The translations under genes were made by a program, and so were the position numbers. DNA of 64,000 nt from Halictus rubicundus (Eukaryota > Arthropoda > Insecta > Hymenoptera > Halictidae): positions 2,330,501 through 2,394,500 of the forward strand of contig NC_135165.1 in assembly GCF_050948215.1 (NCBI RefSeq), written 5' to 3'. Shown here in pieces: positions 45,890 through 58,300 of the stretch. The notes below the pieces were generated by a model that saw nothing but the letters and a program-made list of their open reading frames with translations, was not told the origin of the DNA and made no database searches. How positions within the stretch are numbered: the stretch's first letter is position 1; each line of letters starts with the position of its first letter.

Positions 45890-48772
45890 TAAATAAAATT
45901 GGGATTGTCAGTGGTAAAGTCTTGATCTAAGTCGAATCCTCGTGCTGTGACATAGATCGTGTAGGACTACCATTTTCTCGTGACCGTGTCGTCGCGTCAT
46001 ATTCATTTTAATTTTCAATTTGCGAATTCGTTTCGATCCGAATATCATTGAAAGAGAACAAAAAGAAAATTTTGTTGATACTCTTCTCTGTTTTGAAATA
46101 CGTGCAAGTTGTACCTACAATCTCGAGCACCGATTTTCATTCATTTATTAATAGCGTGGACGGTGCAATGAAGATAGGAATGCGATTCGGTGCAATCTAA
46201 TCGAGCGTTAATGCAGGTTTCCCTAAGCGAAGCAGGGAAAATGCATTCGAGCGCATTCCTCTTTTTCTGTGAGCCTCCTGTTGCGTATCGGAAGGTCTCG
46301 ATGGTATCGTTACACGACGAAGCGATGTAAACTGCCCTAATGCCTGATTAAGTGATTCGCGGATTATTGAGCGCGTAATTGGATGTCGCTCTCTCGGACG
46401 CGTTAATATGTAAAATAAGAAAGACGGCGGGAAGAAAATGGAGTCGACACGCGGGAGCAAGGTTGTTATACTGGAATTCAGTTCATGCTGTTGGTAATCG
46501 ACGATGTTTACAACTGAATACATCATCGGGGAATCGAGAGGTACACCCGGTATCATGTTGAACATTCTCCCAATTAGATTAACCCCCGCGACTCACGTTC
46601 AATTAATATTTTAATTCATCTTTGAGCTCTTTTTTATCTACTATCCGTTTACTGAAAATCGAGAGTCCAAAACAGGGACGAATTGTATAGTTTCTGGACA
46701 CACTATTAAACACAGAATATTAATGAAAATTTTTTTACACATAGTTCGATGTCACAGCTATCGTATAAAAAAGTTTCGATCGAAAAAAATGATTAAAGCC
46801 GAAAACCCGATGAAATTGAATTGTACAATTTTTTAAAAACACTGTCAACGGAACAATGTTGTTGAATATTTTTCTGCCGCGTAGCTCGATGTTGAAACTG
46901 TCTTCTAAAAAGAATTGCATACTGAAATCAAGATCGTACGAAAAAAATGTAGTTCGTTTGAAAATTGGAAAGTGGTCGGGATAATTCCACCGACAGTGTT
47001 GTTGTGGCTTGTTTATGCACGAACTCCTCCGACAAAATGGCTGCTTTACGGTCGCAAGGTTGCTCGATCGCTTCCTCCCCTAAAAAGGCGTTCGAACGTG
47101 AGCGGTTGGAAAGCTTCCTACTTAAGTTCTTCCTAACCAGGTATCCGCGAAATGATTCCTAATTAAATGCCAGAAATACTTTCGCACCGTTGTAACGGTT
47201 CCTTTCGCTTTTCCGGTTTTCCCTGTAGAGGCTCGCTCGATTCGTAAAAGGCGAAACGAACGTGCTCGTTCGCCGAAGAATTTTCTAATAAACGAACCTC
47301 GAGGTTTTCGAGGTTTTGTCTAATATCGCGCGAATCAACGATACATATAATCCGCGGTTTAATCGAGAGTCGCACACGAACAGCGTTGCGCAACGGTTAA
47401 AAGCATCGTTGATCTTGAAACACGAGGTGAGATTGAGTTGGTACGCGAACGCAGGATAATTGGTATAACCGTGAAAAGAAATCGGAAAGCGCGGAGAATG
47501 CTCGTTAGCAGGGAGCAGCACTTCCTTCGCCGGTCAGGAACTAATTTGCAAACGTGACTTCTCGACCGAATACCCGAGATTCCCCTGGGCTTTGGATATA
47601 TGTCCTCTCCCTTTTCCGCCCAACCGAGCGCATACTTTCGAAAGTCACACCTGATAATTGCCTGTATCGGCAATTTCGACGAACCTGCCGAATACCAGGC
47701 TAACGAGCTTAAACGTATGCCAATCGTGGGTGAGTCCGTACAACAAGCATTCGACGCACGTTTCAGCCGTACCACCGTTTTGCAAAATCACTCGCAACGT
47801 TTCCCCAACTCGACTCCGCTTCTCGTTTCCTTTCCATTCCGACTGCATTCAAGTGCAATTTTAATCCCAGCACGCTCCCCGAATGAAAATCCGCCGATAC
47901 TCCGTCTCCGGCGACAATTTTTTATTTCCACGCGAGCATCCGCGAATTCGCTCGATTCATGGAGGCAGCAACTCCATTAATTTTCTCCTTTTCTCCGGAG
48001 CGTTTGAAATTTTCGAGTAAAATCGTCTCGCGACGGAACGCGTCGATAATAAATTTTCCGCTAATTTGTTCCGTTCGGTCACGGTTCTACAGGAGCGGTA
48101 AACATGTAGTAACTATTATGCGCGCACAATAAGGCAATTACGAGCGGCGCGCGATCGTTTTTCTCGAGTTTTCAATGAAAACGCGGGCCGCATAAACTGC
48201 GGAGCACCAGTTCAATCGAGATAATAAACAACAAAACGAAGTGAAAAACAGACCGCTGCTGCGAGAGTTACGTGTGGTTCGAGCGGGGCAAGCTCAACAG
48301 TGTCAGTTATAAATGCAACGTATGTAGATGTAAATAATTCGTTCCGCCTTTCCTTCGCAAATTGCCTCATTAGAAATTTCTTGCCGGTGTGTTCCCCGTA
48401 AAAATCAGGCGTATCAAAACTTCGGTGGATATTCGCTGGAATCGCGACCACAGTCGGCCAACAGCGGTTGTAAATCTTTGCCGTGCACTCTGGTTGACCT
48501 CTATTCTAAACTGCAGCCGTGTGTGGCAAGGGAGACCGAGAGAGAGAGAGAGAAAGAGAGAGAGAGGAGACGTTCGATTTCATTTTGAGATTGCCTTTCC
48601 CGTTAGAGTTGTCGCGACTCGAATTTCAAAGGTTAGACAGTAACGCTTCTGAATAAAGAAAATCGAATTTTTTACTCAATTAGTACTTTAGATAGGACGA
48701 ATGGTCTGATCGACGTCGTGGGAAACGGTAAAAGTATCTACCCAAATTCTTAGCCATTTCTTTTTCAATATA
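45890..48772. other. non-coding stretch with a GA tract
   Basis: A GA-rich tract lies at 48537-48567. Frames at 46197-46565 and 47359-47980 are unrecognised and overlap on both strands. Confidence 0.35.
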
Positions 48773-48930
48773 CAGTGATTTCTCTATATATGTCGCCGAG
48801 GCCCGGATGATAAACGTCGCGGAGTTATCCCCACCGCGAGGCCTACCCAGGGAGGGGCGAAGGAGCTCCGGGAGGCCTCTGAGGAGTGTAATCATAGCGT
48901 TTGCAGGACCCGTGTCGATGACATACACTA
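48773..48930 (+). mobile_element. family E copy E2 (right end eroded)
   Basis: TA at 48771-48772, then CAGTGATTTCTCTATATATG. The interior has GATAAACGTCGCGGAGTTAT and CAGGACCCGTGTCGATGACA. The last bases of the right end are missing. Confidence 0.6.
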
Positions 48931-49358
48931 ACGAGCAAAACACTACACTACACGCTACACTATTTGAAGTCGAAAATCGTGAAAAATGGCAATTTTTCCA
49001 CTTTTAAGCGTTTATGACTGGTAAACGAATTAACCAATATCGCTGAAATGTTCAGCATGGATATAATTTATTCGAGCGAATTCAAACACATTTTTTAAAT
49101 TTTCAATAAAGGCTCGGATAAAAAAGCTGAAAAAACCAACTTTTACTATTTCTTTTGCGATTCCGACGAATTCAAACTTTTTCCAAAAATTTTTTACACC
49201 TCGTCTGATAAACTGATCCTTCTAACTTCTCAATAAAATTCAAGTCATTTGATCTAATTTTTCAAAAGTTATGTTGCTTCGAATAGTGTAGACTCAGTTT
49301 TGCTCGTTACTGTATATCTCGAGTTCACCCAGAGATAAATTTGTGAATTGAGTGAAAA
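48931..49358. other. non-coding stretch
   Basis: AT-rich; nothing recognised. Confidence 0.35.
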
Positions 49359-49362
49359 TTAA

Positions 49363-49564
49363 CACTAGAACTGCCGGACCAGTCAAAATGACTGGTTCCT
49401 AATTTTGTCTTTTGCAATTACTGAAATTGTAAAAATGTTTTAATGAACCTCTTCATCGAAGCACATGTTACAATAAAAGTTGTATGAAGCCCGAATGGGC
49501 GTAGTCTTGTCACTGTTACAAAGCAATACACGTCAGTCGCGTTAATTGCTCGGTAGTTCTAGTG
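49363..49564 (+). mobile_element. TTAA MITE, family F, solo copy
   Basis: Flanked by TTAA at 49359-49362 and 49565-49568. Inverted ends are CACTAGAACTGCCGGAC and GCTCGGTAGTTCTAGTG. The subterminal hairpin is ACCAGTC-AAAAT-GACTGGT. At 202 bp it is the single-copy reference for the tandem array at 11822-12901. Confidence 0.88.
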
Positions 49565-49581
49565 TTAAAATTGTGAATCAA

Positions 49582-49818
49582 CACTTTGAACGCCCAACTA
49601 GAAACCCGAAAAATGCCATAAAATCGAAGTAAGTTATTTAATGAAATAAAAATGGCAAAAAATTAAATGTATGTGATACCGAGTAATCCTCCAACTTTCT
49701 TGCATGTTACAGATCCTAATCAAGTTTAGTACAATGAATAAATCAACGTAAAAATTCATTTTAAAACCTGCACAAATAATTCCGTCACCCACATATGGGT
49801 GACGCGGCGACGAACGTG
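49582..49818 (+). mobile_element. family A MITE, copy A5, flanked by TCAA
   Basis: Ends are CACTTTGAACGCCCAAC and GACGAACGTG. The flanks are TCAA on both sides (49578-49581 and 49819-49822) instead of TTAA. The hairpin is GTCACCC-ACATAT-GGGTGAC. Confidence 0.85.
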
Positions 49819-49822
49819 TCAA

Positions 49823-52592
49823 GTTAATAGTCACCGCGCGAGAAAATAGAAGTGGGTCACTTTGATTCTAGAATGAGCATTTAAAAAATTAATAGAATTG
49901 GTATCTCAGAGTCTGGTGGAACGGGGAGCGATAAACGAGAAAACTTTTGTCGTCCTGTAGCGTGATTTTGGGTGGATCGCGAAATAGGATAATACGACAG
50001 AAAATGTCGCGCGCGCGGGCAGGCAATCGAGGACAGCGGGGCGACCGGTGCGCAGCGCACACGGATGCAAATGGATAAGGGAAAACGCGTTTGCGGGACC
50101 CGGTTGTGGCAAAACGGTCCCTGACGAGAACGGCGGAAAGAAGTAGGAACAGGTGAAAAGGGGTAGGGAAGAATGACGAGCGCCGAGGTTTCTACGGATG
50201 CCGGGTAAAGCGAGTTCCTCATATCTCTCACCTTTTAAGCGATCCGATCTGGTGAAATAACGTCGACGCCTGGTGTCTCTTTCGTCGACCTCCTTGCGCG
50301 GCTTATGTCAGGATCAGATGGACGTTCACGAGGCCCGACCAAAATGGCAGGTGAGACATTCTCCCGCTGGTCAACTCGCGTAAATAAGGAGGCGCTATTT
50401 GTAACGGCTACTTTGTCAATCCGCGCCAGTCACCTTTCTCGATCTGTCACCTGACAACGTCGAGATCCGACACAGAATTTTCCGGGTGCCGCGTTTCCTT
50501 CGCCGCATCCTTCCGGTTCGCCATCTTTCGAAGCGAAACAGCCTCGTCGAACGCTAAAACTCTGCCACGAATACGGCGCTGAACTATTGTCCCGAAAGTT
50601 GATTTCGGTTTCGACGGACGCGTGCAATGCAAATTTAACCTAGTTTTTTTTTAGAAAGCAAATTGTTATGTAAAGACAAGCTTGGAAATCACCGGAACGT
50701 TATCGAACAGTTGACCCGAGTTAACAAGTCAACGGTTCACCGTTAATTAGCGTTATTTAACCTGATAAATCGCGCTCGGAGAAACCTAACAATTGCCGGT
50801 AGATCCGTCTGAATAATTTCATAGAAGAGAAAATTAATATTTATTGCGTGCCTACTGTTGTGCAGAAGTTTTCTTTTGGCTGTTCACGGAGGAAAAAGTT
50901 TTCACAGTAAGAAAATGTGGTTTCTCTAATTGCTAAATTGAATATTCGTCCCGGAATGAATCGGCGGTTTCGAAGCCCGTGAGCAACAGACAATTGCGAG
51001 AATGTTGTAAAAGAAACAGAATTCTCGAACGTTTTTGATTAATCGTTATACCTTCTCTCTGTCGAAATTCAATTGCGGTTCAGCTCAGAATAGAATAATC
51101 AATTTTACGATCGACTTTCAGCTGAAGCGCGTTAACAAGCGTGATATTAAGACGCGATTAAGTTAAATTACTTTTCTATTAGAGTCTGCGTCATTGTATG
51201 TGTGTATGTGTGTACTAAACTGGACGATGTATCGAGCACACGGTAAATGCACAGGGCAAGCAAGAAGTCAAGAAAAATTCCCAACTAGTATTATCAACCT
51301 GGAAATCAACATTGTTCGTCGATCCGACTGTTTCTTATCGAGTCTTCAATTGAACAACTTCCAATTAAATCGTACAAAAATAGAGCTGATCTTTAGAAAC
51401 TTATTACAGGAAAACTAAACGACGTACGGCTGAAAATCTTTTTGCATTCGTCAAAAAATTCGCCTATACTGAATCATGCTCGAACGCATTGCAACAAGTC
51501 TTTCATCCCTGAGCGGTTTGGTTTTTTTCTCGAATAAATTCCTAAAGATGGTCTAGATTTCCGCGTGACTCACAGCTGTCCTTAAATGCATCTCTCGAAC
51601 CGCATCCGACCGCGGTAGAAACGGAAAAGACGGAGTTTTTGTCTCGGTCTGTCTACGAAAGGATAAACGATTTGTAATAGTCAGCGCAAGACGTAATTAA
51701 TCTTGCGGCTGGATGTGGTTGCAGGAAGAGGAAGAGGTTTCCGTCATGTTCGTGGGTTTCAGAAAAACAGTTGAAAATGTTTTACAGCTCGACGCGATTC
51801 CTGCTCGTTGTTCGAAAATCCTCGCGAAATGCAGGCCGATGCACCGCGGACTGCACGAACCGAGATCGACGGTTGCAACGAGCCGGTAATCGGTTTCGGA
51901 AATTAAGAAGACACCGGCCGTTCGTAAATCTTCTATTGTAATAAGAGAAAGTCGAGCAGGAAGTCGAGAAAACCAGTCGACGAAAGCGCGCGCCGGTAAA
52001 CTTCAAGTTCTGCGTTACGTTGCATTTTTCTCGCGGGAATGCAGCTTACGCGTCGAGCGGCGCGCAGCGCTTCTAGAAGAACTCCGGAAGGAGTGTTTTA
52101 TCGAGCGACCGTGCAGAAAAAAGTGAAACAACTTCTCCCGCAACTCGACGTATACGCTATAAAATATTATTGCATCTTTCGACAGGGTCGAACAGATAAA
52201 AAATACCTGAACCCCGCAAAACTTCCGCTTTCCCGCGCAGAAATCCACTCCGGTTCAAGACACTTTGAACTTTACGACGTGCTCTTCATCTTGGAACTTG
52301 AAATCGTTCAATCATTCAATTATTCTGTTCGTGTCTTTCACACATTCAGACTCTTTCGTACAGTTCTCCACTGATAATGCTATCTTAATCGACGTCGTTA
52401 CAATTACGAGAGAAATGTTGCAGCCACGAATGGTTTCGAAAGGCGGACATTCTTGAAATGCAATCTTTATGCTCGCTCTTTCATAGTTATCTTGCGAGTC
52501 TAACGTAATTCAATTTCTATCCATACTTTCTGCGCGGGCCGACGACGAAGCCTTTACGATTATTAAAGCATTATTAAATCCGTCATTTTTAC
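49823..52592. other. non-coding stretch
   Basis: A T run lies near 50644-50652. Frames at 49881-50231 and 52039-52374 have no family resemblance. No elements seen. Confidence 0.35.
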
Positions 52593-52596
52593 TTAA

Positions 52597-52803
52597 CACT
52601 AGGTTCACGGAGCACTAAAAGTGACTATTTTACATTGATTTATACAAAATAACGAGAATGTGTCTGTCTAAATTTTTAGCCATTTAAAAAATAACACATA
52701 CCCAAAGAAATAAATTTGTTGAATAATTCCTCATTTCCTTATAGTCTCAATAATCGTAAATTAAAGATATTAGAACGTGTCATTTTGACGCGTCCCGTAA
52801 ACG
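52597..52803 (+). mobile_element. TTAA MITE, family B, copy B3 (right end lost to E3)
   Basis: TTAA at 52593-52596, then CACTAGGTTCACGGAGC. The interior matches B2 and B4. The hairpin (minus strand) is ACGCGTC-AAAAT-GACACGT. CCCGTAAAC runs directly into a family-E end, so the last bases of B3 are missing. Confidence 0.75.
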
Positions 52804-52954
52804 ATTTCTCTATATATGTCGTGAACGCCTGGACGATAATCGTCGCGGGACTATCCCCACTACCGCGGGGTGTACCCCGTCCACCTCGGTTACTCCTGCA
52901 CGATACTTGTCGCTGGCAAGACCCGTCTTGTGGACATATATCGAGAATTCCCTG
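52804..52954 (+). mobile_element. family E copy E3
   Basis: GATTTCTCTATATATGTCGT on the left (first bases lost) and GGACATATATCGAGAATTCC then CTG plus TA on the right. Contains TATCCCCACTACCGCGGGGT. Confidence 0.65.
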
Positions 52955-53799
52955 TACATTGTTCAATACTATAAATCTTACTGATTGTTCGCTGTAATCC
53001 ACATATTCGCAGGTAATCCACCTGGACGATAATGAACAGCAGTGAGTCCCGTTTCCTAATCTTGGAGAGTCCGCTAATTACAACGTCACCTGTCTCGATA
53101 AGAGCACACACTCGGATTCTACGCGTAGCCGATATAATTAACGGCGCTGGTTGGCGACGCGTGTCGATATTCATAGCGATCGGGCCAAGATTAACAGGTG
53201 CACGACCCCCGGCGATCATCGCGTCGCAATTTATCCGGTCGAATGAGTGATGAATATTCATGCACACACACGGTCGATCATAGATCATCGCAGCGGCGCG
53301 CGGCTGATAATAAGTTTCTCGATTACCGGTCTCTCGGACCACTTCGATGAGCTCTCCGAGTGAATCGCGAACACGAGAACCGCTTTCTCCCGGTGGCCCG
53401 AGCGAGACCGAATATATTTGTTTCGTGTTCGGCTCGCGTTATTCACCGGGGAATATTTCGTACGTGCCTCTCGCGCTATGAAAAAGCTCCAGCGTGTGCA
53501 AGCTGCACAAATGTGCATCCGTGTGTTGTCGATACCGAGACATCTGGAATGTCCGAGCGTCTCTTCCGCGATTCTTTGCCGCGGCCATAATCGCGCGTTT
53601 ACGGTGCGTATTTGATATCTGGTAAATTGTTTTTCCCTATTTATGTAATTAGCATTTATATAATTGCGATACAGTGTGCTGATCCAGCTGTTGTTGACCG
53701 TGTAATTTAGCTGCGGCGAATATCAATTTCAAAATAGTCGGGCACACTGTCCACAGGAAAATGTGGGTGGGTCAAGGAAGACCCAGAGAGTGTGGGTAT
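52955..53799. other. non-coding stretch
   Basis: Short frames only; no recognised gene or element. Confidence 0.35.
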
Positions 53800-53803
53800 T
53801 TAA

Positions 53804-53991
53804 CACTAGGTTTACGGAGCACTAAAAGTGACTATTTTGCAATACTTTATAAAAATAACAAGAACGTGCAACCCACATTTTTAGCAATATTTTAAAAATA
53901 ATATATACCCAAAGAAATAATTTCTCATGTATGCATCCTTAGAGTCTTAATAATTTTAAATTAAAAATATTAAGGTCCCGTAAACCTAGTT
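53804..53991 (+). mobile_element. TTAA MITE, family B, copy B4
   Basis: Flanked by TTAA at 53800-53803 and 53992-53995. Ends are CACTAGGTTTACGGAGC and GGTCCCGTAAACCTAGT. It has lost the hairpin segment near the right end, since TATTAAGGTCCCG lacks the palindrome. Confidence 0.82.
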
Positions 53992-53995
53992 TTAA

Positions 53996-54814
53996 ATCCC
54001 CTAAAATTGGTCGGAATTTTTGTCATCCTCAAGTGATTTTCGAAGAGGGTCTTCGAGAATTGTAAATTGCGTTAAAATCTGTAGTTCGATTATTTTGGCA
54101 GAAAGGATTGATTGGAGAGAAAGATGTTATGTCGCTGGATCTCGATGATAGTCGAATGATCCCACACGACCTTAAACGAAGTTGGAACACCCACGTACCT
54201 TAGATCGATGATCTATTCTCGTTGGGAATAGCAAAATTCACCTTGAAACCTGTGCTACCGTTTCCACCCACGCAGGAATCGTGTCGAACGATGATAGATT
54301 AGGTTTTAGGTCAATATTTGTTATTCTACTCCGTGCTTATTCCGTTTCTGATCGCGAGTATTCACCGATGAAGTATTAATACACGCCTATTCGCTTTCTT
54401 TTGCGGCGATCCAGCTTTTGAAAGTGGCATATATTAACGCAATCATTTTGCTCGGTACTTTATTGTAGATTTTCCCGGTAACGTGACACTCCTAAATGTA
54501 TTATACAACTTTAATGATAAATTATTAACGTTCGCCGACCGGTATACTACTAGGAAGTTTTAATCTTCCTTTGAATTTTCTTTTAATCATAGGAGGTACG
54601 TTGCCAGTCGATAATGAGGTTGGTCGTACATCGATTAGAAACAATTGCGCAAAAAGACGGAAGATGATAACCATTATGATTACAAACTAAAAGGTTTCCA
54701 TGCACCCGGTATTAAACTGCTAAAAAAAAAATCTCGCTTACCTAATACCTAGTGTGCTACATTTTATCTTAAATATTACATAAAGCCTACACACGAGCCG
54801 ATACATTATCTACA
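53996..54814. other. non-coding stretch
   Basis: An A run lies at 54722-54731. No gene or element recognised. Confidence 0.35.
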
Positions 54815-54818
54815 TTAA

Positions 54819-55063
54819 CCAGTTAAGCGTGGAGTTTAATTTGAAAAATCCCTCACGGCGGGGAATTAAAATCGAGCAATGACGAATATACACGTCGAAC
54901 GCAGGCCTAATGCGGCTGTTATAAAAGCCAAAGCCCTTGTAAAGCTAAATGAGAAAGAATTCAATTTTTATTCGATAAGAAATTAACAATTCGTTAACGT
55001 TAACCGCGCACCGCACTAGAATTTTGAATGTGACGTGTGTACACGTCAAACACGCTTAACTGG
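54819..55063 (+). mobile_element. TTAA MITE, family H, copy H1
   Basis: TTAA at 54815-54818, then CCAGTTAAGCGTG. The right end CACGCTTAACTGG is an exact inverted copy, followed by TTGA (55064-55067), probably a mutated TTAA. Its subterminal ACGTGTGTACACGT is near-palindromic. Shares its interior with H2. Confidence 0.85.
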
Positions 55064-55067
55064 TTGA

Positions 55068-55812
55068 AGTCCAAAATTGTGCAATACCGGCATTATTATG
55101 CAAAAACTAAATGAGCCGATGGTTCTCTTTTTCTCTCCTTATTTTTTTTGTGATTTTCTATTCGAAGCAGAGCGTTACAAGGAAGTAGTTAGGCGAGCGC
55201 GAGGAATCCCAGCGAAGATAGACCCGTGGAAGCGCGTTATAGCAATCGGGAAGTACTTTGCTCGCCTTTCGGGCCCGTTTCCACCAATTTCGCGTTGCCG
55301 GGTCTTTAGGCGAGAGCTGCGCGCACTTACTCGCGCGAGAACCGGCGCGGCGGGGGCCTTGTAAAATTGTGAAAGTAATTCGGCTGTCTTATTGCAACCG
55401 GTAAGCGATCGCATACTCGACGACGGTTCTCTCCTCGGTGTTTCTCCTCGGATGGGATCACAGTCGTTCAACTGACCACGACACTGGCCACCTTGGCCAT
55501 GAAAGAGATGCACAACAGGTCTACCCCGGGTCGTGGACCCTCAGGAATTCGTTACGTCGCGACCAATGCCAACTCCCGGCTCCGTAATCTATTCCCGGTA
55601 CCGCCTGGTGAATCATTGTACCCACCGGGTCGCATGAAAAGGCTAATATTTATCACCGTGGTCTCCTCCCGGGGTCGCCACAAGAGGACATACCTGTTCT
55701 CCATCGAAATAAATTGAGAAAAATTAATCAAAGAAATTCACCGGCAAACAAGTCCATAAAATCGGGTTAACTGGAAATCGAATTTTTGCCCGAAATTTGT
55801 TGAGAAGAAAAT
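55068..55812. other. non-coding stretch
   Basis: Frames at 55077-55364 and 55493-55717 are unrecognised. Nothing else seen. Confidence 0.35.
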
Positions 55813-56309
55813 AAGTTGTAAAAGTTGTAAAAGTTGTAGAGTTGTAGAGTTGTAGAGTTGTAGAGTTGTAGAGTTGTAGAGTTGTAGAGTTGTAGAGTTG
55901 TAGAGTTGTAGAGTTGTAGAGTTGTAGAGTTGTAGAGTTGTAGAGTTGTAGAGTTGTAGAGTTGTAGAGTTGTAGAGTTGTAGAGTTGTAGAGTTGTAGA
56001 GTTGTAGAGTTGTAGAGTTGTAGAGTTGTAGAGTTGTAGAGTTGTAGAGTTGTAGAGTTGTAGAGTTGTAGAGTTGTAGAGTTGTAGAGTTGTAGAGTTG
56101 TAGAGTTGTAGAGTTGTAGAGTTGTAGAGTTGTAGAGTTGTAGAGTTGTAGAGTTGTAGAGTTGTAGAGTTGTAGAGTTGTAGAGTTGTAGAGTTGTAGA
56201 GTTGTAGAGTTGTAGAGTTGTAGAGTTGTAGAGTTGTAGAGTTGTAGAGTTGTAGAGTTGTAGAGTTGTAGAGTTGTAGAGTTGTAGAGTTGTAGAGTTG
56301 TAGAGTTGT
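55813..56309 (+). repeat. 8-bp tandem array (AGAGTTGT)n, about 59 uninterrupted copies
   Basis: Begins with three AAAGTTGT units, then AGAGTTGT repeats without a visible substitution to 56308. Because 8 is not a multiple of three and TAG occurs in every unit, all + frames are closed. The uniformity implies recent expansion or active length change. Confidence 0.95.
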
Positions 56310-57165
56310 TAATTAGGCGAATTGTAGAGAAGAATTGTAGAATTTTACAGCTTCCGAAAGAAAACGGAAATTCGAGTGGAATCGGGCTGCGTAATCAGGC
56401 TGGCGGAAAAGAAACCGAATGAACTTTCCATTCGACCGAATGCTACGGACTTCCATCTAGATCTCGGCGGAACAGATCCGATCGAAGCCGCGGGTAAAGA
56501 GGCCGCGTTAATTTGTCTTCCGTAACCTAATTAAACAATAGGCCTGGCGCGAGGTTGTCCGTCTTATCGCGGGATCGCGAAACAAACACGAATTAATGCA
56601 CTTTCACGGCGTCGCGTCCGTTGGCGCGAGCTTTCTGCGTGAAATAGAAAGTCCGCGATCGCTCGAAACGCTCATACCTGTGATATTAACGGCGTCATGT
56701 AACGTCCGATTCGACGAACGAACGAAACACAGCCGAAATCAAGAGCAGAGAGGTGTTCTCGTACCTGCTAATAGCGAAGGCGAACCTGCCTCGCGCGGGG
56801 AATTCGTCAAACGACGTCAAACGTTGGCACGCGCATTTACTATACTCTTTACGGGCCGATAAGATCGCGTCCATTACGGGCTGGAAACCGATTCGCGAAT
56901 GAAATTGGGCTCCAGTTACACCGACGCATTTCCCGGAAAAATACTCGCGAGATAAGCTATCGTACAGCTTGCATTCGCCAACGAAACTATGCAGACAAAT
57001 TAGTTGCAGCCGGTGGATTTAGTCTTTAACCCGACGGTATTTACTATACTCGGAAACGCTATTAAATGGATTGTTGAATCAATCCGGTGCCGGCGATGTG
57101 GAATAATAACGTACAAAAGTAGATTGTACACTTACCGCCTCGGAAGATTTAGAGTCTACTGTATA
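56310..57165. other. non-coding stretch
   Basis: An 88-codon frame at 56596-56862 is unrecognised. No element seen. Confidence 0.35.
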
Positions 57166-57519
57166 CAGGGTGTCCCGAAAATGTTGTACTTCCTTGAGAT
57201 GGTTCCTGAGATCGTTTGAAGCAACTTTTTCCTTTGCGAAAATGTTCTACGAGGCTCTGTTTAGGAGTTATTCGCGAAAAACGCGGGCCAATCAGAGCGC
57301 GGCTGTAGCAGTGGGAGGCCGCTTAGGAGACACGCCCTGCGGAGTGCGGCGTTGGCATTGGCCGAGTGGGAATCCGTCCGTTGTATCAGCGCTATGATTG
57401 GTCCGGGGTTTTTCATTAATAACTCCTTAACGAAGCCACGGAGAACATTTTCGCAAAGGAAAAAGTTATTTAAAATTGCGCCAGGAATCACCCCTTCCAA
57501 GGAAATACAACACCCAGTG
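57166..57519. mobile_element. fold-back element with CAGGGTGTCCC end
   Basis: The two halves are long inverted copies. CTTTTTCCTTTGCGAAAATG on the left equals the reverse complement of the right half near 57450-57470. AGGAGTTATT and CCAATCA-AGCGC also pair around a short centre near 57330. Outer ends are TATACAGGGTGTCCCG and CACCCAGTGACTATA. This is a non-autonomous hairpin element; the frames on both strands mirror each other and are not genes. Confidence 0.75.
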
Positions 57520-58057
57520 ACTATAATACACTCGAGTTTTACAAACGACCGAAGGGAAAAGGCTTGAGTGAAATAATTAGTTAAATCAATCCGGGCAGTC
57601 TCGGGTTAAAATATTTCAGATCCGCGGACACGTGAAAGTATAATAAAGCCACATCTCGAGCGAGACTGAAAGGCGATAGATCGTAATATCTCGTGGACGA
57701 ATTAATCTTCTAAACTGTCGGACAGCAACGAAATGGCTGCTAAGGAGTTTATTAAACCGGCTGTAAAAATATGCAAGTGCAATAAGTAAACTCGAATGTA
57801 CAATAAACTGGGTCGTTAAAAATATTCGATCAAATTGAATGGCCCGTTAAATCAATGCCAACGAATCAATTCCGGCAGAATGTTCCTGCGAACACGACCG
57901 GTTTTATATTCCACGATTGTTCAAATTGTAACAATGTATTCATGGAAAATGGTGGCCAGAAATTCATGGAAAACGTTACATTTTTGTCAGAATAGTATAG
58001 AGTGTAGAAAATGGAAATCCATTGCCACCTTGTTGGATGTAAAATATTAAAAATAGT
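57520..58057. other. non-coding stretch
   Basis: Nothing recognised. Confidence 0.35.
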
Positions 58058-58061
58058 TTAA

Positions 58062-58296
58062 CACTTTGAACGCCCAACCAGAAACCCGAAGAATTCCATA
58101 AAATCAGAGTAAGTTATTTAACGAAATAAAAATTGCAAAAAATTAAATGTACGATACTGAGTAATCCTCCAACTTTCTTGCATGTTACAGCTCCTGATCA
58201 AGTTCAGTACAATGAACATATCAACGTACAAATTCCTTTTAAAACCTGCATAAATAATTCTGTCACCCACATATGGGTGACGCGGCGACGAACGTG
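58062..58296 (+). mobile_element. TTAA MITE, family A, copy A6
   Basis: Flanked by TTAA at 58058-58061 and 58297-58300. Ends are CACTTTGAACGCCCAAC and GACGAACGTG. The hairpin is GTCACCC-ACATAT-GGGTGAC. Very close to A5. Confidence 0.88.
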
Positions 58297-58300
58297 TTAA

